The position numbers were made by a program, and so were the translations under genes. The notes below the pieces were generated by a model. It had not been told where the DNA came from and did no database searches. It saw nothing but the letters and a program-made list of their open reading frames with translations. DNA of 64,000 bases, taken from NCBI GenBank assembly GCA_002104935.1, contig MCGT01000035.1, positions 62,001 to 126,000 on the forward strand, given 5' to 3'. This document shows positions 53,919 to 64,000 of this stretch, piece by piece. Each line of letters opens with the position of its first letter. Position 1 is the stretch's first letter. This DNA is from Hesseltinella vesiculosa. Its lineage: Eukaryota; Mucoromycota; Mucoromycetes; Mucorales; Cunninghamellaceae.

Positions 53919-56487
53919 CTAGGAATTTAATTCAATAATCAAATTGATGACCATGGTGACGAGGTAAATGCTGATCCAGAGGTACCCTAGTTTTCTGGAC
54001 ATGCGGTAGCCGTTCAAAGGCACCAAGGCCATCGAGGAGAGGAGCACAATCAACAGACTGACAGCAGACACGAGAATCGTCGGCGACATTTGAATTTCAT
54101 ACGGCTCGCCACGTCGGCTTGTCACCATGGTCGCACCAATGCCGATCCCTAGAAGGATATCTGTCATGAAGGAAGAGAGACAAAAAAAAAAAAAAAAAAA
54201 AAGAAAGAAAAAAAGGGCCAATCAGTTACGGACGAGCTCCCAACTCCAAAGCACTTACTAAGCAATGGGCCGCCAAAACACGCGCTCATGGCCATTAATG
54301 GGTAGCCCAGCCGGGCCATGGTCACATTTGCAACAAAATCACCAAGACTGTTGCCAAGAGCAAACACGGTGAGACCAAGGATAGCCTCGCTTACAGAGAG
54401 GGCCATGCCGATGGTGCGCAGGACGCTGACGACTTCGTTGGCAATGATAAAGATCCAGGCCACAGCCATGATAAAGCCAACAAATGCCATCATCCAATAC
54501 AGTCGAGGCTGGTGGTTCCTATCTGTGGTGGTCAAAAAGGCTCCGCTGAGCACAGCACCAATGACAAAGGTCACAGGCAACAGGACAGCAGGCAGTATGT
54601 CTTGCCACATAAGGACCAAGTGCAACAACAGCGGGCTGGTGATCAAGTGTACTGCGGTCAGCCATTGACACCATGAACCTCGAGAGGACGACAGCCGCTC
54701 CAACACTTCTTCTTCTTCTAGCCGGCGTTGCTGATTAGAGAGGGCAGTGTTGCCGGGTAAATTGACAGGAAGGTCGTCGTCGTCGTCATAGCTCGTGGAT
54801 GCATGGAGGTGGGTATCATCATCGAGCAAAGCAATGTGCTGGATGGAGGAAGGCTGGACCACGGGAAGAGTGGACGATAGGAGGAGGATGGCTGGTACAG
54901 AGATGACAGAGGTACATTTGTTGAGGTAGGACTTTTCACGCCAGTGTTGCAAAGAGGGGAACAGGTGAGAGCGGATCTGGTGCTTCCATTCCTGTTGTAG
55001 ATGAGGGGCCATCAACGACCATGAGGACGACGATGGGGAGGGCGGTGACGATAAAGGGCTTGCGCTATCACGAGACATACTTGTCAAAGGTACATTCTGC
55101 TCTGGTTGGTCGTCAGGTTGCTGCTGCTGTCGTTGGCGGTAAGGTCTCGATCGGCGTTGCTGGCCTCGCAAGTGTTGAAGGGATTGGACTACATCTTGGA
55201 ACTAGTATATAGAAAAAAATGGGTCAGAGCCTGCCCCTCTCAGCATACTCACTTACCTCCATAGCGGAAAAGAGGGATGTGCGTATCCGTAATTTCATTC
55301 CGGATGTCCCCTCGGTTTCATAGCCTTCATCGTACAATTCCATTTCATCATTCAGCTCATCTAATGAACGAGTAAAAAAAGAAAAAAAAAAGTGAGCGAC
55401 AGTTGGGAGGGGCAAGCTCAGCTTACCTTGGTCGTCTTGATTGCCTTGCAGTAGCTGATCCATGTCAGCCTCGGTGTCTTCATATTCAGCACGAGCACGT
55501 TGGATCAGTTGGAGATAATTGGATCGGCGTTTCATGACATAGTTGCCACCGACCACAAAGACGACGTATATTACATAAAGCGCCACAAGAAGGATGGCTT
55601 CATACAGGTGGATCCTTCCGTCATGGACAATGATCAACACAGTCACCACCGACAGAACAAAAAAGGACACATCTCGCCAAAAGCTATGCTTCTTGGCGCG
55701 GAAAGGTTTAATGGCACACATCGTTCTGTTTAAAAAAAAAAAACCGGTCAGCTTCGTTCTCTTTTTTTTTTTTTTTTTTTTTTGTACGAACCCAGCAACC
55801 ACGCTAACGATAAAGGAGGCCGCGCCGATCAATTCACCAAGGGCTAGAGATCCAAGGTTAGCTTGCATGGCGCTGAAAGTGGAGAAGAGGTCAGGGCTTC
55901 CATTGCCCAAAGCTAGAAAGGTGACCCCTGTCTAATAAATGAGAGAAAAAAGGGTGAGCCGGAAACGTCATGCTGGCATCTCTATTACATACCAAGCTTT
56001 CAGATAGATGAAGCATGGTGGCAATGGTTTGCAAGTTGGGGCCTAGATAATAACAAGTCGAGTTAAACATGATGTCAAGCAGGAGCACTGAGAGATGAAC
56101 GTACAAAAGAAATCGGAAGCCGCAATGCCAACAAAACCAAAAAGGAAGAGCAGCCAACCACACTAGAAACCAATAAAATTAAGCTTCATTATGATACATA
56201 GAGACAGATAGGTGAAGACATACCAATATGATGAATGTAAAGGATCGAAGCAATGAAGTTGTACAATAGTAAAATGGGATATAATGGAACAGGCCGGGCG
56301 TGGCGTCCATACAATATGCCAAGGCGTAGGAGCATTGGCTGTCCATGGGCTGGGTGATCACATTGTCGCAGGCAAAGCTATCATCGCGTTTTACTAGCGG
56401 TACTGATGAACTTTTCCAACAGTACTTGAGAAGAGAGATGAACAAGAAGCTGGAAAGCAAAAGGACCGATGCCCGTCCTAAAGCCAT
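53919..56487 (-). CDS. NCLX-type Na+/Ca2+ exchanger (699 aa)
   Basis: Eight exons (56487-56224, 56162-56105, 56042-55993, 55931-55792, 55725-55427, 55360-55257, 55201-54259, 54160-53919) join in frame. The N-terminus is hydrophobic (signal anchor), followed by a Cys-containing exoplasmic segment. The alpha-1 repeat contains GVTFLALGNGSPDLFSTFSAM. A long acidic, Ser/Gln-rich cytosolic loop of about 200 residues follows. The alpha-2 repeat contains FALGNSLGDFVANVTMARLG and GGPLLNILLGIG. The pair GNGSPD/GNSLGD with this spacing is typical of the CCX branch (mammalian NCLX/SLC8B1, yeast Ecm27). Transport of Ca2+ against Na+ or Li+ across an organelle membrane is inferred from the family. Confidence 0.92.
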
Positions 56488-56596
56488 GAGGTCGATTCAA
56501 TTAAGGGAGGGAGAAAGGGCGCCGCGAAAAATGGTCAAAAAAAATTGTTTGCAGCCCGCCATTTTTTTTTTTTTTTTTTCGTTTTCTTTTCTCAAC
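56488..56596. promoter_or_regulatory. Short bidirectional promoter region, exchanger/La
   Basis: Only 109 bp separate the divergent start codons at 56487 (minus) and 56597 (plus). It contains a T-run of 18 (about 56563-56580) and no clear TATA box. Confidence 0.55.
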
Positions 56597-58053
56597 ATGG
56601 CCGAATCTTTGGAACAGCAGGTTTTGACCCAATTAGAACAGATCTTTAGCAAGCAGAATCTAGAAAAAGACAACTTTTTCAGAGAACTGACACAACAGAA
56701 CGATGGCTGTAAGTAGGGCGCCTCAATGGGCTGTGGATCTGTTTTTATGATCTTGATCTTGAATGTGAATGCTTGATTTTAGGGGTCACATTAAAGAAGC
56801 TTGGTGTCATTAAGCGTTTTAAGACATTGATCAATGGGGATCTTCAAGTGTTGCTTGCAGCGGCTCGTATGTCTCCTGAACGCTTCGAGACCAGTGACGA
56901 TGAGTCCAAGGTACGTGCAGTGCCTGGCTCCGAAGTTCAAGAAATCAAACCATCCTCTGGTCCTACAACAGAAAAAGGCAAGGCGATCGTCGATTACATG
57001 CAAACCGTCAACAAGCGATCCATTTATGCTGTACGTCCTCCTGCCCTATTTTATTGTTTGACTGACTTTTTTTTTTTTTTTTTTTTGTGTGTACAGAAAG
57101 GTTTCGCTACCACGCCAGAACCTGATCGTAAAGACGTCGCTAAGCTTTTTGAACCCTTTGGCCGCGTGTTGAAGACCAAGTTTCGACGCGACGATGAAAA
57201 GAATTTCAAGGTAAAGAGAGGCGTGCTTTTTTTCATTTGTGATATGAAGTGACTCATTGGCCATTTTTAAATAGGGAAGTATTTTTGTTGAGTTTGAGAA
57301 TCCCGAGGTTGCTGCGGCTGCCGTAGCATCCAATGTCACGTTCAAGGATGAGCCTTTGACTTTGATGATTAAGTAAGAAAGCAGAGGCTGTAGACGGAAG
57401 GGAATTCATGTGTAGATGTTAGGGACGAATATGTGACGATGAAGTCCATCGAGAAATTCAATGGTGAAGAGTTTTCCCAAAGCAACCTGGACGATGACAA
57501 CACCAAGCGCCTGTATTTTGTGGAATACACAGGGGCTGAAGAATTAGACTTTAGCAAGCTTCGGGTAAAAAAAACAACTTCTTTTTGGACATGCATTGCA
57601 TGATTAACACGCTTGCTCTTTTGCTCCTAGGAACTTTTTACGGAATACAACAAGGGCAAGGACAAGGAATACCTTGGCCGATTCGAAAAGGCTCGTGAAG
57701 CAGGGTGCGGTGTTGTACAATTGCGCGATGGGACACCTGATCAATTCTTTGCCACGCTGGAAGACAACAAGCTTGGTCCCTTGACCTTTCGTCTTGCGTC
57801 GGGTAAGACAAAAATCGCATCATGGGGACCAGGGCGAGAACTGTGCCACTGTTTGACGGTGACGTTTTGGTGATCGCCATGTTTTCCTTTTTCTGTTGAG
57901 CACACTGACAGGATTTTTATCTTTTGTGATGGGCGATTAGTGGATGGCATTGAGCAATTCCGTGCTCAAATCCGTAAGCGCCGCTCTCACAGTCAAAATG
58001 GCCGCCGTTTCAACAAGAAGCCTCGAGGCAACCGAGGTGGGCCCAAGAATTAG
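56597..58053 (+). CDS. LHP1: La (SSB) RNA-binding protein (332 aa)
   Basis: Seven exons (56597-56708, 56783-57030, 57097-57210, 57275-57372, 57423-57564, 57631-57802, 57941-58053) join in frame. The La motif spans about residues 7-95 (LEQIFSKQNLEKDNFF, DGWVTLKKLGVIKRF, LLAAARMSPERFE). The first RRM follows (VAKLFEPFGRVLKTKFRRD, GSIFVEFENPEVAAAAV). A second RRM-like segment holds KRLYFVEYTGAEE and ends with the basic tail RKRRSHSQNGRRFNKKPRGN. La binds the 3' UUU-OH of RNA polymerase III transcripts in the nucleus and protects pre-tRNAs. For exon 5 the second of two nearby acceptors (57421-57422) is required, because the first brings a stop. Confidence 0.93.
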
Positions 58054-59431
58054 TGCGAATCCTTTCGACCCCTGACCCTCAACACTTTTTTTTTCTCATC
58101 CACCTTGTTTATTTATTTATTCATTCATTCTGCTCATTCTTTTTTATTGACGTTCTCATGGTTCCCCCCTCCATGTCCTCTTTTGCATTGAAATGATATC
58201 CCTTTAGAAAAATAAGAAAAAAAAAAGCCATGATCATTTTTTCAAAATCATGTTGCCTGACAAACGTCGACAGGAACGAAGAACAACCTGCGTCATTTTT
58301 AGAGTTTTGCCCATTTGCCAGGGCGGGGGGACTGTTACACAAATTCAGGGAAATCCGTTGCTTTGGGATTCTTTACGTGAGAAAGTTCATGAGCAGGATT
58401 TCTATGTTTTTGAATTTTGTTTATGCTGACAGGTAGTCAAAAGGAGTGGTCAAGCAAGGAGGGGAAGAAATAGATGGGTGGTGTGAGTCATCAGACACAG
58501 TCGTTTTTTTTTTTTTTTTGATCACGGCCAATTTCAGGGCTTCCAAGCATACACGAAAGCCATTGGCTGGTTGATGCAAATTGTTTATCCTGTCGAAATT
58601 TTTTTTTTTCAGCTCATCACTTCCGATGCGTCCCTCTCTTTCAAGAAAGAAGAATCCCAGAATTTATTTTAATTCCAGAGGAATCCTGAAGAGATATAGA
58701 GATGAAATTACCGAGAATACTGGCATGAGAGAGGAGGGAGGGGACCCTGGATGGGTTTCCGGGTGGACGGGGCTTGGGTAAGCATGTCGGAATGGAAATG
58801 GCTCAAGCTGACCATCCAGCGCACGTTCTACGTTTCCTCGGTGGTTTTGGATTTGCAAGGCAAGTTTGGGGGTGATATCCAGCGTTCGCATCAGATAGGA
58901 TAATTGATATTTTCATTCTCATTGAAGCTATATCCTCTATTCTACAAGAGGACATCCAAAATTGGGTAACTTTTATTGGCTGGGACGGGCTATTCTTCGC
59001 CACCGTATAAACTGCCCAAGCTATATCCCCCCAAAAAAAAAAAAAAAAAAAACGGAGTTACCAAGTTCGGGAAGTAGGACAAGCCTACCAGGTGCAGATG
59101 ATCAGGGGTCCAGGTTTGGGGCGTGGAAAAACGTTTTTGATCAGAAACCAAAAAATCTTGCAGGCCAATGACCGTGGAATCCTTTTTTTCCATGCTGGTT
59201 GCACAAGGCACAAAAAAAGTTTCATCACTGTCATTCACTTCTTTTTCTGGAATATCGGGTGCTACACGCCAGGGACTTGTTTACAAAATAAAAGTGTTTC
59301 GCTGAAAGGACTCGGTTGATCCACTATTTTCATTGATCTTGCCGAAAGTATTTATTTATTTTATCATAGATGAGCAAAAAAAGTCACGGTCATAGAGTTA
59401 CAAATTATGTACAAACGATAAATGGGCATAA

Positions 59432-59465
<34 letters not shown>

Positions 59466-59516
59466 TGGTATCAGGAGGGAGAGAATCAGGGCAACTTTTT
59501 TTTTTTTTTTTTTTTT
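58054..59516. other. Spacer between convergent genes
   Basis: Contains the La 3' end and several T-runs (58505-58519, 59432-59462 and 59496-59517). The short ORFs are not coherent. No gene recognised. Confidence 0.45.
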
Positions 59517-60311
59517 TCAGACAAAGGAGCTGACATAACTGGCTAATTGGTACAGATTGTTTTTGCGGTTGTCAGGGTTGGGTCGAAAGTCGTTGTTCAA
59601 ATGATCAGGATGGATTTCATGTCGTTGATGGTAAGGTTTCAAGGGCAGGTCCTGATGCTCAGCAAAGGTTTGCTTCCGAGGTGATCTAGGGGATGGATAG
59701 GCAGTGGAGGACCAATGAGTATCGTTGAGAGGAGAGAAGGGAGGCGAGGCGGAGGCTTGGGAAGATGGATGGCTACGGACGGAATGGTCCATACAGACTT
59801 GATGGAGTGAATGTAATGGTGAGGGCTGAGATTTTTCCGAATGGAATTGGGTGTGGCGGTGGAATTGGGGTGACCATTTTTCACCAACAGGTCGGGCAGT
59901 ATAAGGAACCGAATAAGGTTGGTGTGTGTATTGTTGATGATAAGGGTGGCGTTTGGACTTTGGTGACAAATGCGTGCGATAGTGTTGCATCATGTTGTCT
60001 TGACGGGAGAAGCGTGAGGGGCAGCCGGGGTATATGCATTGAAAATTTTTTTCGCCTGTATGGATGCGATTATGACGGGCCAAATGACCACTTTTGTGGA
60101 AAAAAAAAAAGGTTAAAGGATGCTTGGGTAGGGTTTTTTTTAGTTACCTGGTGGTGAAGCTTTTGTTGCAGCCTGGCTCTTGACACAGGTAGCGGCGCTT
60201 TGAGGAAGGTGGTCGTTGATGAATAGAAGGAGTAGCATCGACTTCGTTCAATAGGCTACATTGTCGACCGCGAGCATCTCTAATAGAGAAGACAGATTCA
60301 CTGGATGTCAT
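59517..60311 (-). CDS. Two-finger C2H2 transcription factor, Msn2/4-type (245 aa)
   Basis: Exons 60311-60148 and 60090-59517 join in frame; the intron falls inside the first finger. Finger 1 is YLCQEPGCNKSFTT...HLARHNRIH and finger 2 is FQCIYPGCPSRFSRQD...HYRTH, both C-x4-C-x12-H-x3-H with a TGEK linker. The pair resembles yeast stress factors Msn2/4 and related fungal factors that bind CCCCT-like sites. Flanks are Ser/Pro/His-rich and disordered, as in activators. The fingers sit near the N-terminus (residues about 42-98), whereas Msn2 has them at the C-terminus. Target sites and pathway are unknown. Confidence 0.88.
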
Positions 60312-61831
60312 AGTTGTAAAATAGGATCGAGAGAAGGAAAAGAAAGAAGAAATGCAAAAAAGTGTTGCTTTTTATATCAAAAATGGCGGAGTGGGGTTTT
60401 GTATCCCAAGTTTGAACTATCGTCCTTTGGCAGCTCGGAGAAGAAAAAATAATAATTAAAAAAAAGATGGCTCTTGTACTAAAATATCGAGGGTCCATCC
60501 CTTTGAACATCAGGGAAAAAACGTGCCAAGTTCAAAGCTGCTTTCAACCTACAATAGAAATGTACCTGTATGTCTGTGCACCTTTTTTGGCACCCTTCGC
60601 CGTTGCTTCTGCCTCTTCCCCACTTTTCATTGCAGAAACCTAAAAAAAGGGACTTGACATTTTATTTTAATCCTAAACCTCATCAGCTCTGCCAATATAC
60701 ACTTACACTCTTTTCTTCTCATATCAAAAAAAAAAAAAAAATAGACCACCTTGTGATCTTTCTGTTTTACTTTTTGAGCTGGAAAACAGGAAAGAATCAA
60801 TGGCAGCCCAAAAAAGGTATTTGTTCCACTGAGTGCGAATGTGGTTGATCGCTCAAAAAAAAGAGGGGGTGAGGAGGATCAAAAGAGTCCAATGACATGC
60901 ATGGTTGCACTAGCTGGTGGCATGTGTGACCCTTGGGGGTCAATGGCGATTCCCCAACGGATTTTTGATGTTTATGGCAAAAAAAAAAGAACTTCCATGG
61001 CTCTTGAATCAGAAAAAGGAAAAGAGATATTTCCGCTTTAATGACTCTAGCCTAAGTGATTTGGTCTTGTCGTCATCTCTTTGTTTCAAATGCCAAGGGA
61101 AAGAGAGATTACCAAAAACGATTGATTGATCGTTTACTTGTGTGACACTGAGCCAGATAGTGGCAATGATTTACCTTGTGGAGCAGCCAAGAAGGCATGA
61201 AAAAAAACGTGGCCGGTGTCTCAAAAGGGTTCCAGCTCGTTGGAATGAAATGAAAATAGGATGCTTTTGGCAATCAGAGAAGAGAAGAAGTGATAGTGTT
61301 CTAGCTACAGCTTCCTGTCTTTTCTCATTTCTCGAAGCATGGCTGTGCTATACCGGTAGTTCAAGTAGTCAACAAGATATCCCTCTTTTTGTGCCACTTT
61401 CCCTTCCTCGCTTGAGCTCATGGACTGCGCATTAGAGTTCGTTTTTCCACGTTGCGTTCTTATGTTTTTCTTTGGCAGATTGAATGATCTGAGCTGTGCA
61501 CTGCATTATCGTACATCAGCTTGCACCTGGTTTTTTTTTAACAAGGTTTTAACCCTCGGGTCCTACGATCGTCATTTGAAAAGGAGGGTGTTCAAACGCA
61601 TGATTCTTAAAAAAACAATCCGTTCACATCGCCTTCATTTTTTGACCCTGATACGTTGTCCTTGTGATTTGTCCACACGATCTTGGACCCACAGTCAAGA
61701 TCGGAGCATGAACCGCCAGGGAAACAGCTTCGCTGCTGACGAAAATAGCCCTCTTTTTTTTTTTTTTTTTTTTTCTCTTTTCTCATCTTTTTTTTTTTTT
61801 TTTAACATTTATCAATTCGACCTTTTGTATA
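60312..61831. other. Spacer between divergent zinc-finger and Rab5 genes
   Basis: T-runs at 61756-61774 and 61788-61803 just before the Rab5 start. Several short ORFs are Lys/Phe low-complexity. No gene recognised. Confidence 0.45.
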
Positions 61832-62994
61832 ATGGCATCGCAAGGAAAAACCTATCAATTCAAACTTGTTCTTTTAGGTTAGAAGCGATTGATATGCATG
61901 CTATATGCTTTTTTTTTATTTTTATTCAATGCTCACAGCAAAACTTCTCTCTTTTTTTCCACAGGCGAATCGGCCGTAGGCAAATCGAGGTAAAAAATAA
62001 CAATGAACCATCATAAAAAAGAACAAGGAGATTTATAAAGACGAATTCGGTTTTGCTCGTAGTTTGGTCACTCGTTTCGTCAAGGATCACTTTGATGAAT
62101 ACCGAGAAAGCACCATTGGCGGTAAAGTCTTGGCTTTTTCAGCCGCTTTACTTTATCTTGGCCGAATGAGATGACTTATCTTCCATTTATGTAGCTGCCT
62201 TTCTCGCACAAACGATTACATTGGATGACAGCACCACGGTGAAATTCGAAATCTGGCAAGTGGCTTTAGAAGCAGCAAACATCTTGCCATGACAACCAAC
62301 TTACATTTCTCTCGTTTTGATAGGGATACCGCCGGTCAAGAACGTTACAAGGTAAGACGCTCGGGAAAAGAAAAGTCTGTGTTGATTTCTCATGACATGG
62401 ACCACTCCTTTATAGAGTCTTGCTCCCATGTATTATCGAGGCGCCAGCTGTGCTGTTGTTGTGTATGATATCACCCAAACTGTAAGGCTCCACTGAATGT
62501 CACATGATCATCTATCGCTCATCACCCGACTCCTTTTGTACAGTCCTCGTTGGACAAGGCGAAATCTTGGGTTGACGAATTACATCGACAAGCTGATCCT
62601 GATATTGTGATTGCTCTGTGTGGTAACAAGACTGATTTGGAAGCCCGTCGTGCCATTGACACCAAGGTAAATTCGAGGAAAGCCGAAACGAACGCTCTTC
62701 AACTCTTCTTTTGGATATAGGCCGCCCAAGAATACGCGGATGAAGCCGGTTTGTTATTCTTTGAAACTTCAGCCAAGACCGCTCACAATGTCAATGAACT
62801 TTTTACTGCTATTGGTAAGAAAGATGTCATTCTCGAGCCAGCCTTTTCATAGCCCCACCTTTTATTCCACAACAGCCAAACGCATGCCTCTGGAACAGCT
62901 AGCTAGTAATTCACGTGGAAGACGAGGATTGAACGCCCGTGGCGAAGTGGATTTGGATCGTTCTGCCAGTTCCTCTGATGGCTGTGCATGTTAG
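61832..62994 (+). CDS. YPT5: Rab5/Ypt5-family small GTPase (206 aa)
   Basis: Nine exons (61832-61877, 61965-61989, 62063-62121, 62195-62255, 62324-62351, 62416-62481, 62544-62666, 62721-62814, 62876-62994). All GTPase motifs are present: GESAVGKSS, effector [12 protein letters not shown] (a Rab5 hallmark), [14 protein letters not shown] and ETSAK. The C-terminus DGCAC carries the two prenylatable cysteines (CxC). Rab5 directs early-endosome fusion and endocytic traffic. Intron 4 uses a GC donor (TG|GCAAGT at 62256) with a normal AG acceptor; the frame (EIW|DTAGQ) fits only with that donor. Confidence 0.95.
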
Positions 62995-64000
62995 TTTGAA
63001 AGAGACGCACGCCAGCACGAAGAACTCACCCCCATTTTTAACTCGCATTCATAGGTTAATCGCACGAGTTCACCCAATGCCTCCCCAGTTCCTTTCTCCA
63101 AATCGCTGTGCCATTATTTATCGCCTCTCTCATTTGATATCCTGCCTCCCTTTCTTTATTTTAGTTTTCCTACCTGCTTGGTTAGATTTTTTTCTCGTCC
63201 TCTCTTCCCTTTTCATACCATGTTTTGACCCACCTCGCAATAAATCCTAGTCTGTCAACTTATTTTTATGTCCCATACCGCTCCAGTTTCATTTGGTGGC
63301 TGTCTTTTTAAGTCGTGAATAGATAGATACACTTGCACCAATCGGATGAACCGCTGAAGCAATCCAAGCGCGCCAGAAAGTAAACCCCAAGTGCGTGCGA
63401 AATCATTTCTAGCGCATGTTTGCCAGCCTTCTAACTCTTAGCTCGGCTGTTCAAGAGAGTTGAGCTTTTAATCAGAGTCAATCCCCATCACTTTGAACAT
63501 GTGTGCAAAATTTGGAGTGGATTGACTTTGGCCAGTTTTGCACTGTGGTTTTTGATCAGATCGCTTTGGGGTCCCCAGAGGAAAATGGCCGTTTTTTGGT
63601 TTTTTTTTGGCTGGGGAATCGGAGGTGCCAAAACAAAAGTGAAATAAGTTGGCTGGGCCACTTTCACCAATCGTTCTGATTTTTTCATTGCCATCATCAT
63701 CCATTCTTTTTCACACTCTCTCAAAATCTCAGATCTATCTGATCACTCAAAAGTGCTGTGTAGCATTGCTTTTTTTTTTTGTCAAAATGAAGAAATTGGG
63801 TGACCAGATTCAATTTCCGCACGGTCCACATGGTTCCTGGCCCATGCCACCATTTTTACAAATCACACAATATCGATTTTTCCTTCGATGCCTTTTTTTT
63901 CTGGAGGGGGTTTTTGGGTGCACTTGAAAATAGTTTGGCGGTCGTCCGATTGATTTACCAGCTAAAAAGTTTATTGATGGCTTGAAAAAAAAAAAAAAAA
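62995..64000. repeat. Rab5 3' region, then a dispersed-repeat copy
   Basis: About 63480-63985 is the best-preserved copy of the repeat: its first part matches 35657-35970 inverted, its second part matches 28-405 in direct orientation. It has no coding capacity. The window ends in a poly(A) tract (63985-64000) directly after it. Confidence 0.65.

Noticed and set aside
61420..62016. 198-codon ORF ahead of Rab5
   Set aside because: Mostly Phe/Lys from T-runs; overlaps Rab5 exons 1 and 2 in the wrong frame.

Overview
The window is nuclear DNA of a filamentous fungus, most likely an early-diverging one (Mucoromycota, probably Mucorales). Evidence: intron-rich genes with short introns (about 45-95 bp, GT..AG, T-rich 3' ends), AT-rich spacers full of A/T homopolymers, divergently paired core histone genes, a squalene/phytoene synthase fused to a lycopene-cyclase-like membrane domain (a fungal architecture), and Tc1/mariner relics of a kind I associate with Mucorales. 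The species cannot be named from the sequence. Most gene models are my own manual splicing; each recognised multi-exon model keeps a single open frame across all junctions.

Layout. 0.8-9.3 kb: a Ser/Thr/Pro-rich protein, a 3-hydroxyisobutyrate-dehydrogenase-like enzyme, and a 9-exon P5B-type ATPase with an unusual secreted-type Cys-rich N-terminus. 10-13.5 kb: a dead Tc1/mariner transposase next to a separate element bounded by 50-bp palindromic inverted repeats. 13.6-30.3 kb: housekeeping genes (cyclophilin-WD40 PPWD1, RNase H1, alpha-arrestin, a methyltransferase, a nonsense-broken amidohydrolase, a UbiB-family kinase, EF-1alpha, a double Myb-telobox protein, a phytoene-synthase-like gene whose cyclase half has lost its acidic motifs). 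30.3-36.4 kb: gene-poor DNA around one disordered repeat protein, with an inverted copy of a dispersed repeat also found at both window ends. 36.4-45.8 kb: a GNAT acetyltransferase, a TA-flanked mariner element with a DD34D triad, a complete core histone cluster (H4-H3, H2A-H2B), a TMEM164-like gene and an unknown Cys-containing protein.

46.8-53.2 kb holds the most striking locus: a tRNA-Ile(AAU) gene with a Ty3/gypsy-type LTR retrotransposon inserted 8 bp from its 5' end. Its 296-bp LTRs look identical and are flanked by a 4-bp TGAT duplication. Gag and the protease/RT/RNase H frame are linked by a textbook -1 frameshift signal (slippery heptamer, 6-nt spacer, perfect 9-bp stem containing the gag stop). 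The integrase is a separate ORF about 400 bp further on, beyond two long poly(A) tracts. 53.9-63 kb: an NCLX-type Na+/Ca2+ exchanger sharing a 109-bp promoter region with a La RNA-binding protein, a two-finger C2H2 factor, and a Rab5/Ypt5 GTPase with a GC-AG intron.

The genes are not an operon-like pathway. They are an ordinary mixed set of chromatin, translation, RNA-processing, trafficking and transport genes with recent and old transposons between them.
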